Shown here in pieces: positions 25,627-34,614 of a stretch of 64,000 bases of DNA. Each line of letters opens with the position of its first letter. Position 1 is the first letter of the stretch. Source of the DNA: Hymenobacter negativus. Its GTDB lineage: Bacteria; Bacteroidota; Bacteroidia; Cytophagales; Hymenobacteraceae. Location: the NCBI RefSeq assembly GCF_016056375.1, contig NZ_JAEDAE010000010.1:116333-180332 (forward strand), in the 5' to 3' direction. The position numbers and the translations under genes are program-made. The notes below the pieces were generated by a model. It saw nothing but the letters and a program-made list of their open reading frames with translations, was not told where the DNA came from and searched no databases.

Positions 25627-26625
25627 TTATGCTTTCGCAGCTTGCTGGCTCAGCAGGTACTCGGCAATCTGTACGGCATTGGTGGCGGCGCCTTTACGCA
25701 AGTTGTCGGCCACCACCCACATATTCAGTGTTTTGGGCTGCGTTTCGTCGCGGCGCAGGCGGCCCACCAGCACGGCATCTTTGCCGTGGCTGTCTTTGGG
25801 CATAGGGTAAGCGTTGGTCGACGGGTCATCCACTAGCTCCACGCCGGGCGTGTGGGCCAGGATTTCGCGCACCTCGGCCAGGTCAAATTCTTCGGCAAAC
25901 TCCACGTTGATGGACTCCGAATGGCCGCCCATCACCGGAATGCGCACGCAGGTGGCCGTGACGCGGATGCTGTCGTCGCCCATGATTTTCTTGGTCTCGT
26001 TCACCATTTTCAGCTCCTCCTTGGTGTAGCCGCTGGGCTCGAACACGTCGATGTGCGGCAGTACGTTCAAGTCGATGGGGTGCGGATAGGCGGGGTTGCT
26101 GGCGGGCTGGCCGGCGCGCTCTTCCAAGAGCTGGTCCACGGCTTTTTTGCCGGTGCCGGTCACGCTCTGGTAGGTGCTCACCACAATGCGGCGCACGTGG
26201 TACTTCTTATGCAAGTCATTCAACGCCACCACCATCTGAATGGTGGAGCAGTTGGGATTGGCAATGATTTTATCTTCCGGCGTGAGGGTATTGGCGTTCA
26301 GTTCGGGCACCACCAGCTTCTTGGTGGGGTCCATGCGCCAAGCCGAGGAGTTGTCGATAACGGTGGTGCCCACGGCGGCAAAGCGCGGCGCGTGCTCCTT
26401 GCTCACGGAGCCGCCGGCCGAGAAAATGGCAATTTCGGGCCGGGCCGCAATGGCGTCGTCCATGCTCACCACGGGGTATTTTTTGCCCTGAAATTCAATA
26501 AACTGGCCCACCGATTTGGCCGAAGCCACGGGCAGCAGCTCGGTGAGGGGAAACTGACGCTCCGCCAATACTTTCAACATCTCGGTGCCCACCAGGCCGG
26601 TGGCACCCACAACAGCAATTTTCAT
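25627..26625 (-). CDS. asd: Aspartate-semialdehyde dehydrogenase
   Basis: The product is 332 residues; the start at 26625 gives MKIAVVGATGLVGTEML with the NADP-binding GATGLVG motif. The active-site cysteine is C126 in IIANPNCSTIQMV. PVMGGHSESINVEF near residue 240 holds the catalytic His region. It converts aspartyl phosphate to aspartate semialdehyde, the precursor of lysine/DAP and of homoserine. It therefore feeds the hom-metX-metY pathway encoded 25 kb away in the same window. It is divergent from the lamin-tail gene. Confidence 0.96.
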   Translation of the reverse strand: MKIAVVGATGLVGTEMLKVLAERQFPLTELLPVASAKSVGQFIEFQGKKYPVVSMDDAIAARPEIAIFSAGGSVSKEHAPRFAAVGTTVIDNSSAWRMDPTKKLVVPELNANTLTPEDKIIANPNCSTIQMVVALNDLHKKYHVRRIVVSTYQSVTGTGKKAVDQLLEERAGQPASNPAYPHPIDLNVLPHIDVFEPSGYTKEELKMVNETKKIMGDDSIRVTATCVRIPVMGGHSESINVEFAEEFDLAEVREILAHTPGVELVDDPSTNAYPMPKDSHGKDAVLVGRLRRDETQPKTLNMWVVADNLRKGAATNAVQIAEYLLSQQAAKA

Positions 26626-26744
26626 GGAAAAAGCAGAAAAATAAACAGGTGCCCCAACGGGCACGCGCCCGCAAATGTCGCCAGAAATGGATTACTTTAG
26701 ACGCCGCGTCTGCATTTTGCCGACTTCACTTTCTTCTGCGCCCC

Positions 26745-29700
26745 TTGCTGAAACACCTCTACTTCCTCCTCCTGTTCCTGCCCGGCTTCGCGCACGCCCA
26801 GCTGGCCGATAATTTCACCGACGGCAATTTCACCGCTAACCCCACCTGGACCGGCGACGCGGCTAGCTTCCAGGTGAACGCGCAGGTGCTGCAAAGCAAC
26901 GGCCCGGCCGTCACCACCACGCAGGTTGCCCTCAGCACGCCCTGCCAGGCCACCACCGGCACGGTCTGGGAATTCTGGGCCAACCTGAAGGTGGTCACTA
27001 CCTCCGGCAACTACGCCGACGTGTGGCTCATCGCCTCGCAGGCCGACCTGAAGGCCACCAACAACTCCGGCTACTTTGTGCGCCTGGGCGGCACCGGCGG
27101 CAAAGTCAGCCTTTTTCGCAAAGACTCCACCCGCACCGCCGTGGCAGTCATCGACGGCGCCACGGGCAGTTTATCTACCACCAACAACCTGGTGCGCGTG
27201 CGCGTGACCCGCACCACCGCCAACCAGTGGACCCTGGAGCGCGACCTCGCCGGCAACCGCACCTTCGTAGCCGAGGCCACGCAGCCCATCGATGCCACCT
27301 ACCAGCGCAGCGTGGCCGTGGGCGTATTCCTGAATTATTCCGCCACCAACAACCGCAATTTCTATTTCGACGACTTTGTGGTGACCGATGCCACGGCCCC
27401 GCTTCTCGCCCGCGCCGTGCCGGCCGATGCCCGGCAGGTCGACGTGGTGTTCAACGAGGCCGTGGCCGCCGCCAGTGCCGGCCTGCCCGCCAACTACCGT
27501 CTGCAAAGCGGCGCGGTGCCGGTTTCGGCGCAGCCCTCGGCCACCAATCCGGCCGTGGTGCGCCTGGTTTTCGCCGCCGATTTCCCGAGCCAGAGTGTGC
27601 TCGAAGTTCGTAATGTGGCTGACCTTTATGGCAATGTGGCGGCCGGGCCGCTCACTGCGGCCTTCACGGCGCTGCCCGTACCACCGGCCTTTGGCGACCT
27701 GATTATCAGCGAAATATTTGCTGATGAAACGCCGCAGGTAGGCCTGCCACTCTCCGAATACGTGGAGATTTACAACCGCAGCCTCACCAAAACCCTGAGC
27801 CTGCGCGGCGTGCGCCTAGGCAAAACCAGCACTACCACCTTCGCTGCTTTTGCCGACACGGCCAAGCTGCTGCCCGGCCAGTACGCCATTGTGTGCGGCA
27901 GTACGCGCATCAGCCAGTTTGCCACGCCCGGTGTGAAAGTGTACGGCCCCACCAACTTTCCCTCGCTCAGCAATGGCGGCGACCAGCTCATCCTGCGCGG
28001 GCGCGACGGCCGCACGCTGTTTGAAGTCACGTATTCCGATACCTGGTACCGTGACGTCGTGAAAAAGGATGGCGGCTGGAGCCTGGAAATGATTGACACG
28101 AACAACTTTTGCGCCGGAGCCAGCAACTGGATTGCCAGCACCGACCCCCTTGGCGGCACGCCCGGCCGCGCCAACTCGGTGCGCGCCGCCAACGCCGATG
28201 CGCAGGCCCCGGCCCTGCTCCGCGCCGAGCTGCCCGCCACCAACACGCTGCGCCTCACCTTCTCCGAAAAGCTGGACAGTGCCTCAGTGAGCAACGTGTC
28301 CCGCTACACCCTCGCCCCGGCCAATACCATCACCCGCGTCACGCCCATCGGGCCTGATTTTCGGCAGGTCGACCTCACGCTGGGCACAGTAGTTTCGACT
28401 TCAGCCGTCATCAGCGTCACGGTGCAAACGGCCTCCGACTGCGTGGGCAACGTGAGCGGCAGCCTGCAAACCGCTACCGTGGCCCCGCCCGTCGCGCCAG
28501 CAGTAGGCGACCTGATTATCACGGAGATTTTTGCCGATGAAACGCCGCCGGTGGGCCTGCCATCTGCTGAATACGTGGAGATTTACAACCGCAGCCTCAC
28601 CAAAACCATTAGCCTGCGCGGCGTGCGCCTGGGCAAGGGCAGCACCGCCACCGTGGCGGTGCTGGCCAGTGCTGACACCGCCCGGCTGGCCCCCGGCCAA
28701 TACGCCATTGTGTGCGGCAGCACGCATATCGCCGATTTTGCGACCTACGGCAAAGTGTATGGCCCCACCAGTTTCCCCTCGCTCAGCAACGGCGGCGACC
28801 AGCTCATTCTGCGCGGTGCGGACGGCCGCACGTTGTTCGAGGTTACGTATTCGGATGCCTGGTACCGCGACGCCAAGAAGAAGGACGGCGGCTGGAGCCT
28901 GGAGATGATTGACACGAACAACTACTGCGGCGGGGCCGAAAACTGGACCGCCAGCACCAACCCCATTGGCGGTACCCCCGGCAAAGTCAACTCGGTGAGC
29001 GCCGCCAACGCCGACGCGCTGGCCCCCACCCTGCTCCGCGCCGTGGCCCTGAACTCCACCACCGTTCGCGCGTATTTCTCCGAAAAGCTGGACAGTGCCA
29101 CGGCCGTTGCCGTGGGCCGCTACGCGCTGGCCGCCCCCGGCCCGGCCATTACGCGGGCCGCGCCCGTGGGGCCCGATTTCCGGCAGGTAGACCTCACCCT
29201 GGCCGCTCCTCTGAGCCCCAGCCGCCCCATCACCCTCACTGTGCAAACGGCTACCGACTGCGCCGGCAATGCCAGCGGCGTGCTGCAGCCGGCCACCCTT
29301 GCCCTGCCCGAACCAGCCGTGAGCGGCGACGTGGTGATAAACGAGCTGCTCTTTAACCCCCGTGTGAGCGCCGTGCGGTTTGTGGAAATCATCAACCGCA
29401 GCAACAAATTCATTGATTTGCAGGGCTGGCAAATTGGAAACGTAAAATCAGACGCCAGCATCGATGGCGACGTGCTGAGCACCGGGCCGTTGCCGCTGGC
29501 CCCGGGCCAGATTCTGGCGTTTAGCACCAGCACGGCCATCATCACGGCGCAGTACCCCAGCAGCAGCGACGCCGCCAACCTGGTGCAAATCCCAGGCTTG
29601 CCCTCTTTCCCGGATGCGGGCACGGCAGTGCTAATCGACGGCAACAAGACTGAAATCGACCGGCTTGCTTACAGCAAAGCGCTGCACCTGAGCCTGCTGG

Positions 29701-30161
29701 CCACCCAGGACGGCGTGTCGCTGGAGCGCATCCGGACCAATGGGCCGACGCTGGGCAGCAATTTTCACTCGGCGGCCAGTGCCGTGGGCTACGCCACGCC
29801 CGGCCGCCCCAATTCGCAGGCCCAGGACGATGCCGGCGGCAACCAGGAGCTGACCGTGACGCCCGAAGTTTTCACCCCCGACGACGACGGCCAACAAGAT
29901 TTCGCCACCCTCAACTACCACCTCGACGCGCCCGGCTACGCCGCCAGCGTGACGGTGTACGACGCCTTGGGCCGCCTCACGCGCCGCCTCACCCGCAACG
30001 AAACCCTGCCCATCAACGGCTTTATCCAGTGGGACGGCATCGATGATAAAGGCCATAAAGCGGCCGTGGGCTACTACATTCTGCTGGTCGAATTATTCCG
30101 CCCCACCAGCGGCGAGAAGCGCGAGTTCAAGAAGACAGTGGTGCTGGGGGCGCGGTTTTAG
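26745..30161 (+). CDS. Large secreted protein with repeated lamin-tail domains and FlgD-like C-terminal domain
   Basis: The product is 1138 residues from the TTG at 26745 (LLKHLYFLLLFLPGFAHAQ, a good signal peptide). The only upstream ATG (26649) adds an arginine-rich leader and lies upstream of a -7-like TACTTTAG at about 26693, so TTG is preferred. Residues ~20-220 resemble a laminin-G/jelly-roll fold (FTDGNFTANPTWTGD). Then Ig-like Big_5 segments alternate with three lamin-tail domains that start at 27693, 28506 and 29325 (GDLIISEIFADETP, GDLIITEIFADETP, GDVVINELLFNPRV). The C-terminus (VTVYDALGRLTRRLTRNE ... GYYILLVELF) is FlgD-Ig/T9SS-like. The function is unknown. Confidence 0.85.
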   Translation: MLKHLYFLLLFLPGFAHAQLADNFTDGNFTANPTWTGDAASFQVNAQVLQSNGPAVTTTQVALSTPCQATTGTVWEFWANLKVVTTSGNYADVWLIASQADLKATNNSGYFVRLGGTGGKVSLFRKDSTRTAVAVIDGATGSLSTTNNLVRVRVTRTTANQWTLERDLAGNRTFVAEATQPIDATYQRSVAVGVFLNYSATNNRNFYFDDFVVTDATAPLLARAVPADARQVDVVFNEAVAAASAGLPANYRLQSGAVPVSAQPSATNPAVVRLVFAADFPSQSVLEVRNVADLYGNVAAGPLTAAFTALPVPPAFGDLIISEIFADETPQVGLPLSEYVEIYNRSLTKTLSLRGVRLGKTSTTTFAAFADTAKLLPGQYAIVCGSTRISQFATPGVKVYGPTNFPSLSNGGDQLILRGRDGRTLFEVTYSDTWYRDVVKKDGGWSLEMIDTNNFCAGASNWIASTDPLGGTPGRANSVRAANADAQAPALLRAELPATNTLRLTFSEKLDSASVSNVSRYTLAPANTITRVTPIGPDFRQVDLTLGTVVSTSAVISVTVQTASDCVGNVSGSLQTATVAPPVAPAVGDLIITEIFADETPPVGLPSAEYVEIYNRSLTKTISLRGVRLGKGSTATVAVLASADTARLAPGQYAIVCGSTHIADFATYGKVYGPTSFPSLSNGGDQLILRGADGRTLFEVTYSDAWYRDAKKKDGGWSLEMIDTNNYCGGAENWTASTNPIGGTPGKVNSVSAANADALAPTLLRAVALNSTTVRAYFSEKLDSATAVAVGRYALAAPGPAITRAAPVGPDFRQVDLTLAAPLSPSRPITLTVQTATDCAGNASGVLQPATLALPEPAVSGDVVINELLFNPRVSAVRFVEIINRSNKFIDLQGWQIGNVKSDASIDGDVLSTGPLPLAPGQILAFSTSTAIITAQYPSSSDAANLVQIPGLPSFPDAGTAVLIDGNKTEIDRLAYSKALHLSLLATQDGVSLERIRTNGPTLGSNFHSAASAVGYATPGRPNSQAQDDAGGNQELTVTPEVFTPDDDGQQDFATLNYHLDAPGYAASVTVYDALGRLTRRLTRNETLPINGFIQWDGIDDKGHKAAVGYYILLVELFRPTSGEKREFKKTVVLGARF
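27693..29324 (+). repeat. Two ~815-bp in-frame repeats (lamin-tail plus Ig unit)
   Basis: The unit starting at 27693 recurs at 28506 (813 bp apart) with long near-identical coding stretches, for example YVEIYNRSLTKT and LSNGGDQLILRG in both. A third, diverged lamin-tail domain begins 819 bp later at 29325. Confidence 0.85.
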
Positions 30162-30172
30162 AAACGCCTTGT

Positions 30173-30337
30173 CATTGCGAGCGCAGCGCGGCAATCCGTC
30201 CTGTCGAAACCAGTCACTTTCTTTTACCAGAAAGCCCCGGCTCTACGAAGAGTCGGGGCTTTCTATTGAAAAAGACTTTGTCACATTATCAGGTGTCTGG
30301 GATTGACAGGACGGATTGCCGCGCTGCGCTCGCAATG
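30173..30337. repeat. Composite palindromic element, copy 1 (33-bp inverted arms around a terminator)
   Basis: Arms 30173-30205 (CATTGCGAGCGCAGCGCGGC...) and 30305-30337 are perfect 33-bp complements. Between them lies a 16-bp-stem terminator (30229-30264). The stretch TTTCTTTTACCAGAAAGC next to the terminator is present in reverse orientation in copy 2 at 33222-33407. Confidence 0.9.
30229..30264. terminator. Terminator inside composite element 1
   Basis: Arms AGAAAGCCCCGGCTCT and AGAGTCGGGGCTTTCT (one G-U) with an ACGA loop and T-run. It probably ends the lamin-tail gene transcript. Confidence 0.85.
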
Positions 30338-30399
30338 GCAGATGTCCGCCGAGCCCTGCCCCTATTAAACCCCGCCCGCTGGCTCGCGTCTTACCAGAC

Positions 30400-31971
30400 A
30401 TGAACAGCACCCAGCAACTGCAGCACCTTTATTGGCGTGCCGGCTTTGGGCCGCGCCCGCAGGACGTGGCCGCCGGCCTCAGCCCGCGCAAAGCCCTGCG
30501 CCAACTGTTGCACGATTCGGAGCATTTCGAGCCCCTCGCCGGCCCCGCCCTGAACTACACCGACCCGCAGGGCATGGTGATGACCGACCCGGCCTCGACC
30601 AAAAACAACCCCGTGCCCAACGGCATGGTGACAACCCCCGACCAGCCCGCGCCTCCTGGCGCACCAGTTGCCCCCGTAGCTGTCCTGCGTCCGCGCGCGG
30701 CCTTCAAAGGCGGTACCATTGCGGCCGGCGTCCCGCGCCTGCGCCGCGCCGACCTCACGCCCGCCCAGCGCAAGATGCAAAACGAGGGCATCCGCGACGC
30801 CTTCAACAACATGAGCACGGCTTGGATGGAGCGCATGGCTACTTCGCCGGCGCAGCTGCGCGAGAAGATGACCCTGTTCTGGCACGGGCACTTTGCCTGC
30901 CGCGTGCGCCAGCCCGATGCCGCGCTCAGCCTGCACAACACCACCCGGCAGTATGCGCTGGGCAAATTCCCCGACCTGCTGCTGGCTGTGAGCAAGGAGC
31001 CGGCCATGCTGCAGTTCCTCAACAACCAGCAGAACCGCAAGGAGCACCCCAACGAGAACTTCGCCCGCGAAGTGATGGAGCTGTTCACGCTGGGGCGCGG
31101 CAACTACACCGAAACCGACGTGAAAGAAGCCGCCCGCGCCTTCACAGGCTGGGGCTACGACTACCAAAGCAACTTCAAATTTCGGGAGCGGGAACACGAT
31201 GCCGGCACCAAAACCTTCTTGGGCAAAACCGGCAACCTGACCGGCGAAGACGTGCTGACGCACATCCTGGCCCAGCCCGCCGCCGCCACGTTCCTCACCA
31301 CCAAAATCTACCGCTTCTTTGTGAACGACGTACCCAACCCGGCGCACATCGAGCCGCTGGCGGTAGCCTTCCGCAAAAGCGGCTACGATATTGCCGACCT
31401 CATGGAGCGCCTGTTTTCGGCCGACTGGTTTTACGAACTGGCCAACATGGGCACCCACATCAAGAGCCCCGTGGAGTTGCTGGCCGGCATCCGCCGCACG
31501 CTTAATGTGCAGGTCGACAATGCGCAGCCGCTGCTGGGCTACCAGCGCGCGCTGGGCCAGAACCTGTTTCAGCCGCCGAACGTGGCCGGCTGGCCCGGCG
31601 GCCGCAATTGGATTGATTCGTCGTCGCTGCTGCTGCGCTTGCAGTTGCCGGCCATCCTGTTCAAAAACGCCGAATTCGCCGTAGCCCTGAAACAAGACGA
31701 AAACGACATCGCCCCCAACCAGACCAAGGCTGAGCGCACCGTGCGGCCCGGCGCGGGTGCCCACCTGCCGCTGGCCCCGCTCCAGCAGCTGCTCGGAGCC
31801 ACGCCCGTCGCCCAGCAGCCCGAAAAGCTCAGCGGCTTCCTGCTCCAGGCCAGCATCCGGCCCGAAAACCTGCAACTGGTGCAGCAGGCCGCCCAGCAAA
31901 AAGAGCCTGCTGATGCGTTACGGGCCACTTTAGTGAGCCTATTGAGCTTACCTGAATATCAGTTAGCATAA
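30400..31971 (+). CDS. DUF1800 family protein
   Basis: The product is 523 residues, starting MNSTQQLQHLYWRAGFGPRPQDV; the upstream open frame runs into the repeat element and is rejected. DUF1800 features are visible: LYWRAGFGP at the start, WMERMATSPAQLREKMTLFWHGHFA, NENFAREVMELFTLGRGNYTE, DVKEAARAFTGWGYD and LFQPPNVAGWPGG. The family is widespread, nearly always next to DUF1501, and has no established biochemical role. No signal peptide is obvious. The DUF1501 gene follows 23 bp downstream, so the two are an operon. The pair is bracketed by inverted composite repeats. Confidence 0.93.
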   Translation: MNSTQQLQHLYWRAGFGPRPQDVAAGLSPRKALRQLLHDSEHFEPLAGPALNYTDPQGMVMTDPASTKNNPVPNGMVTTPDQPAPPGAPVAPVAVLRPRAAFKGGTIAAGVPRLRRADLTPAQRKMQNEGIRDAFNNMSTAWMERMATSPAQLREKMTLFWHGHFACRVRQPDAALSLHNTTRQYALGKFPDLLLAVSKEPAMLQFLNNQQNRKEHPNENFAREVMELFTLGRGNYTETDVKEAARAFTGWGYDYQSNFKFREREHDAGTKTFLGKTGNLTGEDVLTHILAQPAAATFLTTKIYRFFVNDVPNPAHIEPLAVAFRKSGYDIADLMERLFSADWFYELANMGTHIKSPVELLAGIRRTLNVQVDNAQPLLGYQRALGQNLFQPPNVAGWPGGRNWIDSSSLLLRLQLPAILFKNAEFAVALKQDENDIAPNQTKAERTVRPGAGAHLPLAPLQQLLGATPVAQQPEKLSGFLLQASIRPENLQLVQQAAQQKEPADALRATLVSLLSLPEYQLA

Positions 31972-31994
31972 ATCCTCTCCTTCCCGATACAGCT

Positions 31995-33212
31995 ATGGCT
32001 TCCACCCGCCGCGAATTCCTCCGCACCTCCGCTTTGGCCAGTACTTTGTTGCTGGTGCCCAAGTTCCTGCACGCTCTGGACCGGGGGCCGGGCCTCGCGG
32101 GGCTGCGCGATGCCACCGGGGCACGCCGCCTGATTGTGGTGCAGCTGGGTGGGGGCAATGATGGGCTGAATACCGTCATCCCCTATCGCAACGACTTGTA
32201 TTACAAGGCCCGACCCACGCTCGGCATCAAGGAAACTGAGGGAATTTTGGCTTTGGACAAAGATTTGGGCCTGCACCCGGCTTTGAAAGGGCTAAAAGGC
32301 CTGTACGACCAGGGCCAATTGGCCGTGCTGAACTCAGTGGGCTACCCCAACCCCGACCGCTCGCACTTCCGCTCGATGGACATCTGGCAGTCCGGCTCGG
32401 GCTCCGACCAGGTGGTGAGCACCGGCTGGCTGGGCCGCTACCTTGACTCCAGCTGCCCCGACTGCCAACGGCCCTACAACGCCCTCGAAATCGACGACAC
32501 GCTGAGCCTGGCCCTGAAAGGCAGCCAGCGCAAAGGCCTGGCCTTGAAAAATCCGGATAAATTCCACCAAATCAACCAGAACCGCCTGCTAAGCAAAGTG
32601 AGTAAGGAAACCGCGCCCGCCCATCAGGAGCAGGTCGACTACCTCTACAAGACGCTGGCCGAAACCGCGTCCTCGGCTGACTATCTGTACGACAAGTCGA
32701 AAATCTACAAATCGGCCGTGACGTACCCGAATTCCGATTTCGGCAAAAACCTGAAAACCACCGCCGAGCTGATTAACTCCGGCGTGGAATCCCGCGTGTA
32801 CTACCTGGCCCTGAGCGGTTTCGATACCCATGTGCGCCAGCACGAGCAGCAGCAACGCCTCTTCACCGACCTCGGCGACGGCCTGGCCGCCCTGGCCGAC
32901 GACCTGCGTCAGCACGACCAATGGAACAACACGTTGGTGTTGATTTTCAGCGAGTTTGGCCGGCGCGTGGGCCAGAACGCCAGTAACGGCACCGACCACG
33001 GCACGGCCAACAACGTATTCCTGGCCGGCGGCGCGCTTCAGAAAAAAGGCGTAATAAACGACGCTCCAGACCTCGTAAACCTCGACCAAGGCGACCTGCG
33101 CCACCAGGTCGACTTCCGCAGCATCTACGCCAACATCCTCAAAGACTGGCTCGGAGCCGACGATACCGACATTCTGGGCACCGGCTTCGAGCGGATGAGC
33201 GGACTGGTGTAA
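31995..33212 (+). CDS. DUF1501 family protein with twin-arginine-like signal
   Basis: The product is 405 residues. The N-terminus MASTRREFLRTSALASTLLL is a twin-arginine signal (RREFLR), so export in folded form is likely. The family core is present: RRLIVVQLGGGNDGLNTVIPY, SVGYPNPDRSHFRSMDIWQSG, STGWLGRYLDS, YYLALSGFDTHVRQHEQQQ, FSEFGRRVGQNASNGTDHGTAN. The conserved D/H residues resemble a metal-dependent sulfatase/phosphatase-like fold, as noted for this family (established idea, not proven for this member). It is the partner of the adjacent DUF1800 gene. Confidence 0.93.
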   Translation: MASTRREFLRTSALASTLLLVPKFLHALDRGPGLAGLRDATGARRLIVVQLGGGNDGLNTVIPYRNDLYYKARPTLGIKETEGILALDKDLGLHPALKGLKGLYDQGQLAVLNSVGYPNPDRSHFRSMDIWQSGSGSDQVVSTGWLGRYLDSSCPDCQRPYNALEIDDTLSLALKGSQRKGLALKNPDKFHQINQNRLLSKVSKETAPAHQEQVDYLYKTLAETASSADYLYDKSKIYKSAVTYPNSDFGKNLKTTAELINSGVESRVYYLALSGFDTHVRQHEQQQRLFTDLGDGLAALADDLRQHDQWNNTLVLIFSEFGRRVGQNASNGTDHGTANNVFLAGGALQKKGVINDAPDLVNLDQGDLRHQVDFRSIYANILKDWLGADDTDILGTGFERMSGLV

Positions 33213-33221
33213 TCGCCTGTC

Positions 33222-33407
33222 ATTGCGAGTGGAGCGCAGCGGAACGCGGCAATCTATCATCTCAATGCGACCAACCCTGAGATGCGGTGAAGCTTTTTTT
33301 AATAGTAAAAAGCCCCGGTACTGAGTAGTGCCGGGGCTTTCTGGTAAAAGAAATTGTCTGGTTATTACAGGACGGATTGCCGCGTTCCGCTACGCTCCAC
33401 TCGCAAT
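33222..33407. repeat. Composite palindromic element, copy 2 (inverted relative to copy 1)
   Basis: Arms 33222-33254 and 33375-33407 pair over 33 bases with one mismatch, and a terminator hairpin lies between. Flanking the terminator, CTTTCTGGTAAAAGAAA is the reverse complement of the matching part of copy 1, so the two elements face each other across the DUF1800-DUF1501 operon. Confidence 0.9.
33309..33340. terminator. Terminator inside composite element 2
   Basis: Stem AAAGCCCCGG / CCGGGGCTTT with a short inner extension. It is positioned to end the DUF1501 transcript and, on the other strand, the convergent barrel gene. Confidence 0.85.
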
Positions 33408-33417
33408 AACTGACGTC

Positions 33418-34272
33418 TTACAGCGGCACGTTGAATCCAAAGGCCCAAATGGCCTGCAACGACCCGAAAACATGAGTGGCGCGGCCCTGCCGGTCGTCGC
33501 CCAGGAAGGTGTTGGTGTAGTCGGCGAAGGCGCCCTGCACGTCGGTTTGCAGAAAGAAATAGCGAAAAATATCCGCTTTCAGGCCCAGGCTGCTGCCCAC
33601 CACCAGACCGTGGTAGTGGAAGGGCCCTTCCTGGTGGTTGCCTAGCACGGTCGAGATGGTGTAGGAAACCAGGGGGCCGGCCCCCACCTTACCCACGGCG
33701 CTTACTTTCAGCAAGCGACGGTCCCACAGCACCTTGTGCTTCACCAGGTTCACCATCAGGTAATTGTTGCCGTTGGTGTGTTGCAGGTGCACGAAAGCGG
33801 GCGTTACCAGCGTGTCCTTATCAAGGTAACGCCCCCGAATCTGGCCTTTGACGTGGATAATCTGGTTGTCGTCGACCACGTACTTGAGGTGGTTCCAGCT
33901 CACTTCGATGCCGAGGTTGTGTTTGTCGTGAAACAGGTAGCCCAGCGTCATGTCGTACTGCGGAATGGTCCAAGAATTGAACCGCCAGAAGTCCTTAAAA
34001 TCAGGCTTGTCGCTGGCATGCGCGTTCACGAAGGTGAAGTCGTAGTTATCGGTTTTGGTGTTTTTGAATCGGATGTCGCTGCGCGTGTACCAGTCACGGT
34101 TGTAGCCCCAACTAAAATACACGCTGCCGTGCGGTTTCAGCTCGGGCGGAATGGGCGCGGCCGTGGGCACTGAGGGAGTGGCAATTGGGTCGGTAGACGG
34201 AGCCAGGGGTTGGGCCATAAGCGGCCCGGCCAGGCCCATCAACAGGCCCGACAATAAGAGGGGGAATCTCAT
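33418..34272 (-). CDS. Uncharacterised outer-membrane beta-barrel protein
   Basis: The product is 284 residues; the start at 34272 gives a signal peptide (MRFPLLLSGLLMGLAGPLMAQ), followed by a Pro/Thr-rich linker (PLAPSTDPIATPSVPTAAPI). The rest has amphipathic strands: HGSVYFSWGYNRDWYTRSDIR, QYDMTLGYLFHDKHNLGIEVSW, VGAGPLVSYTISTVLG, LQAIWAFGFNVPL. The pattern YFSWGYNRDWYTRSDI recurs in Bacteroidota barrel proteins of unknown role. A -7-like TACCTTCG on the minus strand lies about 50 bases upstream (34322-34329). Confidence 0.75.
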   Translation of the reverse strand: MRFPLLLSGLLMGLAGPLMAQPLAPSTDPIATPSVPTAAPIPPELKPHGSVYFSWGYNRDWYTRSDIRFKNTKTDNYDFTFVNAHASDKPDFKDFWRFNSWTIPQYDMTLGYLFHDKHNLGIEVSWNHLKYVVDDNQIIHVKGQIRGRYLDKDTLVTPAFVHLQHTNGNNYLMVNLVKHKVLWDRRLLKVSAVGKVGAGPLVSYTISTVLGNHQEGPFHYHGLVVGSSLGLKADIFRYFFLQTDVQGAFADYTNTFLGDDRQGRATHVFGSLQAIWAFGFNVPL

Positions 34273-34614
34273 TGGAAGTGAATAAATAAATTCCGCGATA
34301 AAGCTCAACTATAAAAGCGCGCGAAGGTAAGCCGCAAGTCCGCCAATTGTTTAGCTTATTCGGATAATCGGGCATGGCGGCCCTGATAAGGCCCGGAAAA
34401 CCATAGACTAACCTCTGACCGCGTGGCAGCGCGCTGGTAATTCCCTCTCCCTCCTATCCCGCGCTGGCCCGGCTTTATTACATGGCCCTTTGCTCTTCCG
34501 CGCAGGCCACAAAAGTGTCATTGGCCCCGGCAAGTGCCGACGGCCGCTGTTTCCCTAAACCCAGCATGATGCGGTGCCTGCCAGCGAGGCAAGACACGTT
34601 AGCTCGCGGCCGGC
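34273..34614. other. 342-bp intergenic region with no supported gene
   Basis: Between two minus-strand genes. It contains the candidate -7 element for the downstream barrel gene. No ORF with codon pattern or motif support, no strong hairpin and no repeat family member was seen. Confidence 0.5.
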
